From Microbacterium salitolerans (GTDB taxonomy: Bacteria; Actinomycetota; Actinomycetes; Actinomycetales; Microbacteriaceae), in NCBI RefSeq assembly GCF_019720895.1, contig NZ_JAHKSH010000001.1, positions 672,247-736,246 of the forward strand: a DNA stretch of 64,000 nt. Reading direction: 5' to 3'. The notes beneath the pieces were generated by a model. The model did no database searches and had not been told where the DNA came from. It was given only the letters and a program-made list of their open reading frames with translations. The first letter of the stretch is position 1, and each line of letters starts with the position of its first letter. Positions 18,476-26,685 of the stretch are shown in pieces. A program made the position numbers and the translations under genes.

Positions 18476-19638
18476 CGCAGGGGCAGACCACATACGACCT
18501 CGTCGTCATCGGCGCGGGAATCATGGGCGCGGCGACCGCGTACTTCGCCGCCCGCGCCGGGCTCTCGGTCGTCGTCATCGAGCGCGGATCCATCGCCTCG
18601 GGCACGAGCAGCAGGTGCGAGGGCAACATCCTCGTCTCGGACAAGGAGCGCGGCCCCGAGCTCGAGCTCGCGCTCTACTCCCGGCAGGTGTGGCGCGAGG
18701 ACCTCGCGGAGCACGCCGACGACTGGGAGTACCAGGACAAGGGCGGCATGATCGTCGCCGAGACCGACGCGAGCATGCAGAACCTGCTCGCGCTCGTCGA
18801 ACACCAGCGCGCACTCGGCATCGACGCCGACGTGCTGCACGGCGAGCGCGAGCTGCACGCGCTCGAGCCGTACCTCGCCCCCGACCTCGTCGGCGGCGCG
18901 TTCTATCCCGGCGACGCCCAGGTGCAGCCGATTCTCGCGACGCATCATCTCCTGCGCCTCGCGCGTGACGCGGGCGCGGAACTGCGCACCCACACGCCGG
19001 TTCTCGCGATCGAGACCGGTCGGGGGCGCGTGACGGGCGTGCGCACGCCCGACGGCGTCATCGGCGCGGAGGCCGTCATCAACTGCGGCGGTGCGTGGAG
19101 CGCCGACGTGGCCGCCCTCGCGGGGGTCGAGCTGCCGGTGCTGCCGCGGCGCGGCTTCGTGCTCGTCACCGAGCCGGTGCCCATCACGATCCATCACAAG
19201 GTGTACTCGGCGGGATACGTGGGCGACGTCGCCAGCTCGGATCCGTCGCTGCAGGTCTCGCCTGTCGTCGAGGGCACCCCGAGCGGCACCATCCTGCTCG
19301 GCGCGAGCCGCGAGCGCGTCGGCTTCGACGAGTCGTTCTCGATCGAGGCGGTCTCCCGCATCGCGCGGGCCGGGGTCAGCCTCTTCCCGGCCCTCGCCGA
19401 CCTCAAGCTCCTCCGCGCGTACTCCGGCTTCCGCCCGTACTGCCCCGACCACCTCCCGGTCATCGGGCCCGACGCCCGTCTCCCGGGGCTGTGGCACTCG
19501 GCGGGGCAGGAGGGCGCGGGCATCGGGCTGTCGGTCGGCGTCGCCAAGGTGCTCGCCCAGGCGCTCGTCGGCGCGCAGACCGACCTCGACCTCACCCCCT
19601 TCCGGCCTGAGCGATTCGAAGGAGACGCCGCCGCATGA
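18472..19638 (+). CDS. lhpB: D-hydroxyproline dehydrogenase, FAD (DAO-type) subunit
   Basis: A 388-residue FAD-dependent amino-acid oxidase-type protein (PF01266). The dinucleotide-binding motif VIGAGIMGAATAYFAARAG lies near residues 11-29, and the C-terminal flavin-contact region reads YSGFRPYCPDHLPVIGP and SAGQEGAGIGLS. Together with the two following genes it matches the three-subunit (LhpBEF/HcnABC-like) dehydrogenase that oxidises cis-4-hydroxy-D-proline to pyrroline-4-hydroxy-2-carboxylate. Four-base overlaps at both ends. Confidence 0.87.
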   Translation: MTQGQTTYDLVVIGAGIMGAATAYFAARAGLSVVVIERGSIASGTSSRCEGNILVSDKERGPELELALYSRQVWREDLAEHADDWEYQDKGGMIVAETDASMQNLLALVEHQRALGIDADVLHGERELHALEPYLAPDLVGGAFYPGDAQVQPILATHHLLRLARDAGAELRTHTPVLAIETGRGRVTGVRTPDGVIGAEAVINCGGAWSADVAALAGVELPVLPRRGFVLVTEPVPITIHHKVYSAGYVGDVASSDPSLQVSPVVEGTPSGTILLGASRERVGFDESFSIEAVSRIARAGVSLFPALADLKLLRAYSGFRPYCPDHLPVIGPDARLPGLWHSAGQEGAGIGLSVGVAKVLAQALVGAQTDLDLTPFRPERFEGDAAA

Positions 19639-19937
19639 GTCCACAGGAAGAGCGGGCGACGTCGCTCACGTTCGACGGGCGCCGCGTGCCGTTCCGCCCG
19701 GGGCAGACGATCGGCGCCGCGCTCATGGCGCACGGCATCTCGTCCTGGCGCACCACACGTCGCGAGCGCACCGAACGCGGTCTCTTCTGCGGCATCGGCG
19801 TGTGCTTCGACTGCCTCGTGACCGTCGACGGCGCACGGGCCGAGCGCGCGTGCATCACACCGGCTGCGGGCGGGCAGGTCGTGACGAGCGAGGATCCCGA
19901 TCGCCCCGTGCGGCGGCCGGAGGCTCGCCATGACTGA
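19635..19937 (+). CDS. lhpF: D-hydroxyproline dehydrogenase, [2Fe-2S] ferredoxin-like subunit
   Basis: A 100-residue plant-type ferredoxin-fold subunit (HcnA/SoxX-like). Four cysteines for one [2Fe-2S] cluster are at residues 52, 57 and 60 (CGIGVCFDC) and 73 (RACITP). The N-terminus has the family beta-grasp stretch FDGRRVPFRPGQTIGAALMAHG. It lies between the two flavoprotein subunits and overlaps them by four and eight bases, as expected for a stoichiometric complex. Confidence 0.88.
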   Translation: MSPQEERATSLTFDGRRVPFRPGQTIGAALMAHGISSWRTTRRERTERGLFCGIGVCFDCLVTVDGARAERACITPAAGGQVVTSEDPDRPVRRPEARHD

Positions 19938-21384
19938 GGCGGGAGCGGCGGATCTCGCGATCGTCGGAGCCGGTCCCGCGGGGCTCAGCGCCGCCGTGAC
20001 GGCCGCCGACGCGGGGCTCGCCGTCACCGTCGTCGACTCCGCGCGGCAGACCGGCGGCCAGTTCTGGCGGCACCCGGACGAGCGCCATCTCGACAGCTTC
20101 GAGCGACCGGAGTCGACGGGCCACCACCACTGGTCGACGTATCGCACTCTGCGCGATCGGTTCGACACGGCCGTCCGCGAGGGACGGATCCGCCACGTCC
20201 GCGAACGCCAGGTCTGGCGCGTCGAGCGGGCGGAGGGCGGGGGAGCGGTGCTGCACACGACCGCCGTCGCCGGCACCGAGCAGTGGGCGCCGGCGCAGCG
20301 CGCGATCGCCGCACGCCGCGTCCTGCTCGCCACGGGCGCCTCCGACCGGCAGCTGCCGGTTCCCGGGTGGACGCTCCCCGGCGTCATGGCCGCGGGCGGC
20401 GTGCAGGCGCTGCTGAAGGCCCATCAGGTCTCGGCGGGCCGACGCGCGGTGGTCGCCGGCACCGGCCCCTTTCTGCTGTCGGTCGCGGCGGGGCTCGCCG
20501 AGGCGGGCGTGGAGGTCGTCGCGGTCTGCGATGCCAACGCCCTCACGCGCTGGGCGCGGACGCCGCTGCGCGCCCTGCAGGAACCCGGCAAGCTGCTCGA
20601 GGGAGCCGGCTACGCCGCGACGTTCGTGCGCAGGCGCATCCCCCTCCGCACCCGCACGATCGTCGCCGAGGTGCGCGGGTCGGGGCGCGCGAGCGAGGTC
20701 GTCCTGCAGAAGGTCGACGCGACGGGTCGCACCGTGGACGGCACGGCCCGCACCGTGGCCGCAGACCTGGTGGCGCTCGGGTGGGGCTTCACCCCGCAGC
20801 TGGAGCTCGCCGTCGGACTCGGGGTCGACACGCAGGTGGATGTCGACGGATCCCTGGTGGTCGCGGTCGACGACGCGCAGCGCACCTCGATGCCCGAGGT
20901 GTACGCCGCGGGCGAGGCCACGGGCATCGGCGGCGCCGTGCAGTCGTGCGCCGAGGGCGAGCTGGCGGCGCTCGCCGTGGCGAACGACCTCATCGCCTCC
21001 GAGCCCGGCAGGCGCGCCGCACGCCTGCGCCGTCGCATCGCACGCGGACGCCGGTTCTCCGTCGGGATGCATCGCGCCAGCCCCGTCCCCGCGGGTTGGG
21101 CCACCTGGCTGCGCCCCCAGACCACCGTCTGCCGCTGTGAGGAGGTGTCCGCCGCCGAGGTGAGCGAGACCGTCTCGTGCCTGGCGGCCGACGACCCCCG
21201 CGACGTGCGCGTCACGGCCCGCCCTGGCATGGGATGGTGCCAGGGGCGCATCTGCGGATTCGCCCTCGCGAAGCTCGTCGGGCACCACACCCATGCCGAG
21301 CCCGACGCACACGACCTGGCGCCGCTCGCGAAGCGACCGATCGGGATCCCCGTGCGCCTGGGCGACATCGCCGACCTGACCTGA
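19930..21384 (+). CDS. lhpE: D-hydroxyproline dehydrogenase, FAD/NAD(P)-type subunit with [2Fe-2S] domain
   Basis: A 484-residue pyridine-nucleotide-disulfide-type flavoprotein (HcnB-like). The FAD motif IVGAGPAGLSAAVTAADAG is at the N-terminus, a second nucleotide-binding region at GRRAVVAGTGPFLLSVAAGL, and a BFD-like iron-sulfur domain at the C-terminus with C401, C403, C437 and C442 (CRC ... CQGRIC). It completes the dehydrogenase complex and passes electrons onward, probably to the respiratory chain. Confidence 0.87.
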   Translation: MTEAGAADLAIVGAGPAGLSAAVTAADAGLAVTVVDSARQTGGQFWRHPDERHLDSFERPESTGHHHWSTYRTLRDRFDTAVREGRIRHVRERQVWRVERAEGGGAVLHTTAVAGTEQWAPAQRAIAARRVLLATGASDRQLPVPGWTLPGVMAAGGVQALLKAHQVSAGRRAVVAGTGPFLLSVAAGLAEAGVEVVAVCDANALTRWARTPLRALQEPGKLLEGAGYAATFVRRRIPLRTRTIVAEVRGSGRASEVVLQKVDATGRTVDGTARTVAADLVALGWGFTPQLELAVGLGVDTQVDVDGSLVVAVDDAQRTSMPEVYAAGEATGIGGAVQSCAEGELAALAVANDLIASEPGRRAARLRRRIARGRRFSVGMHRASPVPAGWATWLRPQTTVCRCEEVSAAEVSETVSCLAADDPRDVRVTARPGMGWCQGRICGFALAKLVGHHTHAEPDAHDLAPLAKRPIGIPVRLGDIADLT

Positions 21385-21412
21385 ACGCATCACCAGAAGA
21401 GGAGCACACCAC

Positions 21413-22879
21413 GTGAGCACCGACCAGACTCCGTCCGCCGACGTCGACCGGATCGTCGCCGACGCGGCGATCGCCTCCGCCGAGTGGAAGAAGACCCCCT
21501 CTGACGCGCGCGCCGCGGCCCTCGTCGCCGTCGGCGATGCGCTCGACGCGCGCGCCGACGAGCTCGTCGCCCTCGCCCAGCACGAGACCCACCTCGCCGA
21601 AGCGCGCCTCCGCGGCGAGCTGAAGCGCACCACCTTCCAGCTGCGTCTGTTCGGCGAGGTGCTCGCGGAGGGCAGCTGGCTCGACGCCCGCATCGATCAC
21701 GCCGACCCCGAGTGGCCCATGGGGGCGCCTCGCCCCGACCTGCGCCGGCAGCTCGAGTCGATCGGCCCCGTGCTGGTCTTCGCGGCGAGCAACTTCCCCT
21801 TCGCGTTCTCCGTCGCCGGCGGCGACAGCGCGAGCGCGCTCGCCGCGGGCAGCGCCGTCGTCCTCAAGGCGCATCCCGGGCACCCCGAGCTCTCGGCGCT
21901 CACCACGCGTGTCGTGAGCGAGGCACTGGCCGCGGCCGGGGCGCCGCCGGCACTGTTCCAGACCATCTTCGGAACCGACGCCGGGGTGCGGGCGCTCCGC
22001 GCGAGCGAGATCAAGGCGGCCGCCTTCACCGGATCGATCGCCGGAGGGCGCGCCCTGCTCGACATCGCGAACGCGCGCGACGAGCCGATCCCCTTCTTCG
22101 GCGAGCTCGGCAGCGTCAACCCCGTGTTCGTGACGAGGGCGGCCGCCGACGCCCGGGGAGAGGCGCTCGCAGGGGACTTCCTCGCCTCGGTCATGGGAAG
22201 CGCCGGGCAGCTCTGCACCAAGCCGGGAGTGCTGTTCGTCCCCGAGGGAGCCGTCGCGGTCGAGCGCCTGACCGACGCCAGCGCGCTTCCGAGCGCGGGT
22301 CCCCTTCTGAACGACAGCATCGCGCAGGGCTTCGCCCGCTCCGTCGCACGCACGCGCGACCACGAGGGCGTCGCGGTGGCCGCCGCCGCGGACGACGCAG
22401 GCGGCACGGCGCCCGTCGTGTTCCGCACGACGATCGATCGGGTCCTCGCCGACGCCGATGCGCTCCTGGCCGAGATGTTCGGGCCGGCGGCGCTCGTCGT
22501 CGAATACGCCGACGAGGCCGACCTGATCGCGGTCGCCGGACGCCTCGAAGGGCAGCTCACGGCGACGATCATCGCGGAGGACGGCGACGAGATCGCCCCG
22601 ACGCTGATCGGCGCCCTCGCACAGCGCGCGGGGCGCGTGCTCTGGAACCAGTGGCCGACGGGCGTCTCCGTCACCTGGGCGCAGCAGCACGGCGGCCCCT
22701 ATCCCGCGACGACGGCCGTGGGCACGACCTCGGTCGGCACGGCCGCGATGGGGCGCTTCCTGCGGCCCGTCGCCTACCAGGGGCTTCCCGATCACCTGCT
22801 GCCGGATGCGCTGAAGGAATCCAATCCGCTCCGCATCCCGCGGCGGGTCGACGGTGCGATGCAGCTGGCAGATCGCTGA
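21413..22879 (+). CDS. lhpG: 2-oxoglutarate semialdehyde dehydrogenase (KGSADH)
   Basis: A 488-residue aldehyde dehydrogenase. The general-base glutamate is E231 (FFGELGSVNPVF) and the catalytic cysteine C268 (GSAGQLCTKPG). The sequence style (ELGSVNPVF, GQLCTKPGVLF) is that of the hydroxyproline-linked KGSADH group. It would oxidise 2-oxoglutarate semialdehyde to 2-oxoglutarate, the last pathway step. The GTG start at 21413 follows AGAGGAG; it lies 28 bases after the dehydrogenase and ends at a strong terminator. Confidence 0.88.
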   Translation: MSTDQTPSADVDRIVADAAIASAEWKKTPSDARAAALVAVGDALDARADELVALAQHETHLAEARLRGELKRTTFQLRLFGEVLAEGSWLDARIDHADPEWPMGAPRPDLRRQLESIGPVLVFAASNFPFAFSVAGGDSASALAAGSAVVLKAHPGHPELSALTTRVVSEALAAAGAPPALFQTIFGTDAGVRALRASEIKAAAFTGSIAGGRALLDIANARDEPIPFFGELGSVNPVFVTRAAADARGEALAGDFLASVMGSAGQLCTKPGVLFVPEGAVAVERLTDASALPSAGPLLNDSIAQGFARSVARTRDHEGVAVAAAADDAGGTAPVVFRTTIDRVLADADALLAEMFGPAALVVEYADEADLIAVAGRLEGQLTATIIAEDGDEIAPTLIGALAQRAGRVLWNQWPTGVSVTWAQQHGGPYPATTAVGTTSVGTAAMGRFLRPVAYQGLPDHLLPDALKESNPLRIPRRVDGAMQLADR

Positions 22880-22891
22880 GGGCTCGTGCCG

Positions 22892-22929
22892 GACGACGCG
22901 CCCGGGTTGATCCACCCGGGCGCGTCGTC
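22892..22929 (+). terminator. Terminator closing the hydroxyproline island
   Basis: A perfect 15-bp inverted repeat (22892-22906 and 22915-22929) with an 8-base loop, 12 bases after the KGSADH stop. It marks the right edge of the island, before the ribosomal run resumes with infA. Confidence 0.8.
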
Positions 22930-23033
22930 TAACATGGATCTTTGGTGTCTTGCGCCTGCGTACGAGCGCGCTCAGACGCCGATCCACTCATTCACCGCAG
23001 ACCGGTCGGTCTGCTCAGAAGGTAAGCGAGTCT

Positions 23034-23252
23034 ATGGCTAAAGACGGTGTCATCGAGATCGAAGGCACGGTGTCCGAGGTTCTGCCCAACGCGATGTTCC
23101 GCGTCGAGCTGAGCAACGGTCACAAGGTGCTCGCCACGATCTCCGGCAAGATGCGACAGAACTACATCCGCATCATCCCCGAGGATCGCGTCGTTGTAGA
23201 GCTCAGCCCCTACGACCTCACGCGCGGGCGCATCGTCTACCGCTACCGCTGA
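23034..23252 (+). CDS. infA: Translation initiation factor IF-1
   Basis: A 72-residue single OB-fold protein beginning [29 protein letters not shown] and ending GRIVYRYR, the classical IF-1 sequence and length. It assists subunit joining and initiator tRNA selection. The ATG at 23034 is preceded by AGAAGGTAAG; upstream in-frame starts would add residues not found in IF-1. In most related genomes it lies close to map; here 18 kb separate them. Confidence 0.98.
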   Translation: MAKDGVIEIEGTVSEVLPNAMFRVELSNGHKVLATISGKMRQNYIRIIPEDRVVVELSPYDLTRGRIVYRYR

Positions 23253-23326
23253 TCGGCCCGACCGAGAAGTAACGGCCCTGCGGATCACCAGGATCCGCGA
23301 GGCACGAAGACAGCGATAGGAACATC

Positions 23327-23443
23327 ATGAAGGTTCAGCCCAGCGTCAAGCGCATCTGTGAGCACTGCAAGACGATCCGCCGCCACGGCGTCGTGATGGT
23401 CATCTGCAAGTCGAACCCGCGTCACAAGCAGCGTCAGGGCTGA
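23327..23443 (+). CDS. rpmJ: 50S ribosomal protein L36
   Basis: A 38-residue protein running from [15 protein letters not shown] to RHKQRQG. It has the zinc-ribbon ligands C11, C14, C27 and H33, so it is the zinc-containing form. It occupies the usual place between infA and rpsM; ATAGGAAC precedes the ATG. Confidence 0.97.
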   Translation: MKVQPSVKRICEHCKTIRRHGVVMVICKSNPRHKQRQG

Positions 23444-23446
23444 CGC

Positions 23447-23468
23447 GCACCCGCGGTTCCGCGGGTGC
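23447..23468 (+). other. Short hairpin between rpmJ and rpsM
   Basis: GCACCCGCGG and CCGCGGGTGC form a nearly loopless inverted repeat three bases after the rpmJ stop. There is no U-tract, so partial attenuation or RNA stability is more likely than full termination. Confidence 0.4.
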
Positions 23469-23609
23469 CGTCACGACGGCTTCACAACTCCATATTTCGG
23501 CAGGATCAGAACCCGCATCGTCCGTGAAGGACGCGCGGGGGACACCTCGGGGCGGAGGCCCGGGCACCGATCCTGCTCCACACCTCCACTATCAAATAGG
23601 AGAGACCGC

Positions 23610-23984
23610 ATGGCACGTCTTGCCGGCGTCGACATCCCGCGCGACAAGCGCGTGGTGATCGCACTCACGTACATCTACGGCGTGGGACGCACCCGCTCGA
23701 ACGAAATTCTCGCTGCCACGGGCATCGACGAGAACATCCGCGTCAAGGACCTCACTGACGACCAGCTCATCGCTCTGCGCGACCACATCGAGGGCGCCTA
23801 CAAGGTGGAGGGTGACCTCCGTCGCGAGGTCGCCGCCGACATCCGCCGCAAGGTCGAGATCGGCTCCTACGAGGGCATCCGCCACCGTCGCGGCCTGCCC
23901 GTGCGCGGCCAGCGCACCAAGACCAACGCGCGTACCCGCAAGGGCCCCAAGCGCACGGTCGCAGGTAAGAAGAAGGCTCGCTGA
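23610..23984 (+). CDS. rpsM: 30S ribosomal protein S13
   Basis: A 124-residue S13. It starts [27 protein letters not shown], has the helix-two-turn-helix region, and ends with the basic tail [31 protein letters not shown] that reaches the P-site tRNA. AGGAG precedes the ATG. First gene of the S13-S11-RpoA-L17 group. Confidence 0.98.
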   Translation: MARLAGVDIPRDKRVVIALTYIYGVGRTRSNEILAATGIDENIRVKDLTDDQLIALRDHIEGAYKVEGDLRREVAADIRRKVEIGSYEGIRHRRGLPVRGQRTKTNARTRKGPKRTVAGKKKAR

Positions 23985-24010
23985 GGCGCGTAAAGGTTTA
24001 GGAGAACACC

Positions 24011-24409
24011 ATGGCTGCACCGAAGTCCGCAGCGCGCAAGCCGCGCCGCAAGGAGAAGAAGAACGTCGCGCTGGGCCAGGCCCACATCAAGTCGACGTTC
24101 AACAACACGATCGTCTCGATCACCGACCCGAAGGGCGCCGTGCTGAGCTGGGCGTCGTCGGGTGGCGTCGGGTTCAAGGGTTCGCGCAAGTCGACCCCGT
24201 ACGCCGCTGGCATGGCCGCCGAGTCGGCTGCCCGTCAGGCGCAGGACCACGGCGTCAAGAAGGTCGACGTCTTCGTCAAGGGTCCGGGCTCGGGCCGCGA
24301 GACCGCGATCCGCTCGCTTCAGGCCGCTGGCCTCGAGGTCGGCTCGATCCAGGACGTCACGCCGCAGGCGCACAACGGCTGCCGCCCGCCGAAGCGTCGC
24401 CGCGTCTGA
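24011..24409 (+). CDS. rpsK: 30S ribosomal protein S11
   Basis: A 132-residue S11 with the family core [28 protein letters not shown] and the C-terminal [15 protein letters not shown]. It starts 26 bases after rpsM with a TAGGAGAA ribosome-binding site. A short hairpin follows its stop. Confidence 0.98.
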   Translation: MAAPKSAARKPRRKEKKNVALGQAHIKSTFNNTIVSITDPKGAVLSWASSGGVGFKGSRKSTPYAAGMAAESAARQAQDHGVKKVDVFVKGPGSGRETAIRSLQAAGLEVGSIQDVTPQAHNGCRPPKRRRV

Positions 24410-24424
24410 GCTACTAGCCGCCGG

Positions 24425-24448
24425 GGTGCTGCAGATACCTGCAGCACC
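24425..24448 (+). other. Hairpin between rpsK and rpoA
   Basis: A perfect 10-bp inverted repeat (GGTGCTGCAG / CTGCAGCACC, loop ATAC) lies 16 bases after the rpsK stop in an unusually long 149-base gap before rpoA. It may attenuate transcription between ribosomal protein and polymerase genes. Confidence 0.5.
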
Positions 24449-24558
24449 TCGGCGCACAGTCGTTCCACCTGCGCGCGCCGAGCGCGCGCACGAGTCACAA
24501 CTCAAGACCTCATTCACCAAGTGTCAAATAGCGGGCACTTGATCGAAAGGAACACATA

Positions 24559-25548
24559 GTGCTCATCGCACAGCGTCCTACTCTGACCGAGGAGAAGATC
24601 TCCGAGTTCCGCAGCCGGTTCGTCATCGAGCCGCTCGAGCCCGGTTTCGGCTACACGATCGGCAACTCGCTGCGCCGCAGCCTGCTGTCGTCGATCCCCG
24701 GCGCTGCCGTCACGAGCATCCGCATCGACGGCGTTCTGCACGAGTTCAGCACGATCCCCGGTGTCGTCGAGGACGTCACGCAGATCATCCTCAACGTCAA
24801 GCAGCTCGTCGTCTCGAGCGAGCGCGACGAGCCCATCACCGCCTACCTTCGCAAGACGGGCGCGGGCGAGGTCACGGCAGCCGACATCTCGGCTCCCGCG
24901 GGCGTGGAGATCCACAACACCGAGCTCGTCATCGCGACGCTCAACGACAACGCCAAGTTCGAGCTCGAGATCACGATCGAGCGCGGCCGCGGCTACGTGT
25001 CGGCGGGCCAGAACCGCAACGAGTACGCCGAGGCCGGCCAGATCCCGGTCGACTCGATCTACTCGCCGGTCGTCAAGGTCGCATACCGCGTCGAGGCGAC
25101 TCGTGCCGGTGAGCGCACCGACTTCGACAAGCTCGTGCTCGACGTCGAGACCAAGGACTCGATCCTTCCTCGCGACGCCGTCGCGTCGGCCGGCCGCACG
25201 CTGGTCGAGCTGTTCGGTCTCGCTCGCGAGCTGAACGAGGAGTCCGAGGGAATCGAGATCGGCCCCGCGCCGGTCGAGCAGGTCCTCTCGAACGAGCTGT
25301 CCATGCCGATCGAGGACCTCGATCTGTCGGTTCGCTCGTACAACTGCCTCAAGCGCGAGGGAATCAACACGGTCAGCGAGCTCGTCGCCCTCTCGGAGAC
25401 GCAGCTCATGAACATCCGCAATTTCGGACAGAAGTCGGTGGACGAGGTGCGCGACAAGCTCACCTCGCTCGGACTGTCGCTCAAGGATGCTGTTCCCGGT
25501 TTCGACGGGTCCAACTTCTACGGCGGCTACGACGACGAGACGCTCTGA
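24559..25548 (+). CDS. rpoA: RNA polymerase alpha subunit
   Basis: A 329-residue alpha subunit. The N-terminal dimerisation domain (about residues 1-230) includes [31 protein letters not shown]. The C-terminal domain (about 250-310), which contacts UP elements and activators, includes [19 protein letters not shown] and [14 protein letters not shown]. The GTG start at 24559 has GAAAGGAAC upstream. Gene order rpsM-rpsK-rpoA-rplQ is standard for Actinobacteria, which lack rpsD here. Confidence 0.98.
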   Translation: MLIAQRPTLTEEKISEFRSRFVIEPLEPGFGYTIGNSLRRSLLSSIPGAAVTSIRIDGVLHEFSTIPGVVEDVTQIILNVKQLVVSSERDEPITAYLRKTGAGEVTAADISAPAGVEIHNTELVIATLNDNAKFELEITIERGRGYVSAGQNRNEYAEAGQIPVDSIYSPVVKVAYRVEATRAGERTDFDKLVLDVETKDSILPRDAVASAGRTLVELFGLARELNEESEGIEIGPAPVEQVLSNELSMPIEDLDLSVRSYNCLKREGINTVSELVALSETQLMNIRNFGQKSVDEVRDKLTSLGLSLKDAVPGFDGSNFYGGYDDETL

Positions 25549-25584
25549 TCCATCCGACTCTCTTCGATACTGGAGTAAATCGAA

Positions 25585-26262
25585 ATGCCTAAGCCCACGA
25601 AGGGTGCCCGCCTCGGTGGCGGAGCCGCACACGAGCGTCTGATCCTCGCGAACCTCGCGTCGGCGCTGTTCACCAACAAGTCGATCAAGACCACCGAGAC
25701 GAAGGCCAAGCGCCTCCGTCCCGTGGCTGAGCGACTGATCACGTTCGGCAAGCGCGGCGACCGCGCCGCTCACCGCCGCGCGATGTCGATCCTCCGCAAC
25801 TCGGACGCCCTGTACGCGCTCTTCAACGAGATCGCTCCCCAGGTCGCCGACCGCGAGGGCGGCTACACCCGCATCACGAAGATCGGTCCCCGCAAGGGTG
25901 ACAACGCCCCCATGGCCGTCATCGAGCTCGTCCTCGAGCCCGTGACGCCGAAGTCGAAGGCCGCTCCGAAGGCCGACGAGGCGCCCGCGGAGGAGCCCGT
26001 CGTCGACGAGACCGTCGCCGAGGAGACCGAGGTCGTCGAGGAGACGACCGCGGCTCCCGCAGAGGAGGCCCCCGCGGCCGAGGCCGGCGACGACGTCGCC
26101 GAGCCCCTCGAGGACGGCTCGGCGCCCGAGGGCTTCGAGATCAAGGGCAAGAAGGCCACGAAGAAGTTCTACGAGCCCGGTGCCGGCGGTTACGCGCAGG
26201 TCAAGGCCGACGTGTACTTCCGTACGGCTGAGGCGGCCCAGGCCGCCGGCTACGCGAACTGA
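25585..26262 (+). CDS. rplQ: 50S ribosomal protein L17 with long C-terminal extension
   Basis: The first 125 or so residues are a normal L17 ([29 protein letters not shown]). About 100 more residues follow: an acidic Ala/Glu-rich linker (residues ~130-175), then a small conserved-looking end ([44 protein letters not shown]). Extended L17 proteins are common in Microbacteriaceae. The role of the tail is unknown. A strong terminator follows. Confidence 0.96.
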   Translation: MPKPTKGARLGGGAAHERLILANLASALFTNKSIKTTETKAKRLRPVAERLITFGKRGDRAAHRRAMSILRNSDALYALFNEIAPQVADREGGYTRITKIGPRKGDNAPMAVIELVLEPVTPKSKAAPKADEAPAEEPVVDETVAEETEVVEETTAAPAEEAPAAEAGDDVAEPLEDGSAPEGFEIKGKKATKKFYEPGAGGYAQVKADVYFRTAEAAQAAGYAN

Positions 26263-26276
26263 CGCGACGCCCCACA

Positions 26277-26308
26277 CGAAAGGCCCCCGGATTTCCGGGG
26301 GCCTTTCG
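26277..26308 (+). terminator. Terminator after rplQ
   Basis: A perfect 14-bp inverted repeat (26277-26290 and 26295-26308, loop ATTT) 14 bases after the rplQ stop. The arms contain AAAGG/CCTTT, so a short T run falls inside the stem. It ends the ribosomal region and may work for both strands, as the next gene converges. Confidence 0.85.
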
Positions 26309-26337
26309 CGTGCACCGGGAAGTGTCGCATCCCCGGT

Positions 26338-26571
26338 TCAGGCGCTGTCGGTGAGAGGCGCCGAGGTGCTGCGGCGTGCGCAGTTCGCGCAGCAGAAGGA
26401 CTCGTCAGAGACTTCTACGCCGTGGCCGATGATGACGCAACCGCACCGGGCGCATCGCGGAGCGGTCGCCTGGATGGCGCATTCGAAGCTGTCGAACGTG
26501 CCGGTCTGCTCTCCACGCGTGATCGTGAAGGTCTTGTCGTAGTCGTTTCCGCAGGTGTCGCAGGTCGCCAT
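26338..26571 (-). CDS. Small Cys-rich zinc-binding protein (prokaryotic metallothionein-like)
   Basis: A 77-residue protein with eight cysteines arranged as CDTCGNDYDK, DSFECAIQ, CARCGCVIIGHG and FCCANC. Actinobacterial proteins of this kind are annotated as metallothionein or zinc-ribbon proteins; metal storage or buffering is plausible but not shown by sequence. The ATG at 26571 has GGAG seven bases upstream; an in-frame start at 26646 would add 25 unconserved residues. Confidence 0.8.
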   Translation of the reverse strand: MATCDTCGNDYDKTFTITRGEQTGTFDSFECAIQATAPRCARCGCVIIGHGVEVSDESFCCANCARRSTSAPLTDSA

Positions 26572-26685
26572 GATGCTCCGATCCGTTGAGAGTGTCGTGT
26601 GGTGCGCGCGCTTCCCCGGGGAGGGGCCGCCGGTCTGCACGGGCATCGTGCGCGCATCAGCCCGCGGGGCCCGTCTGCCGTGAGG

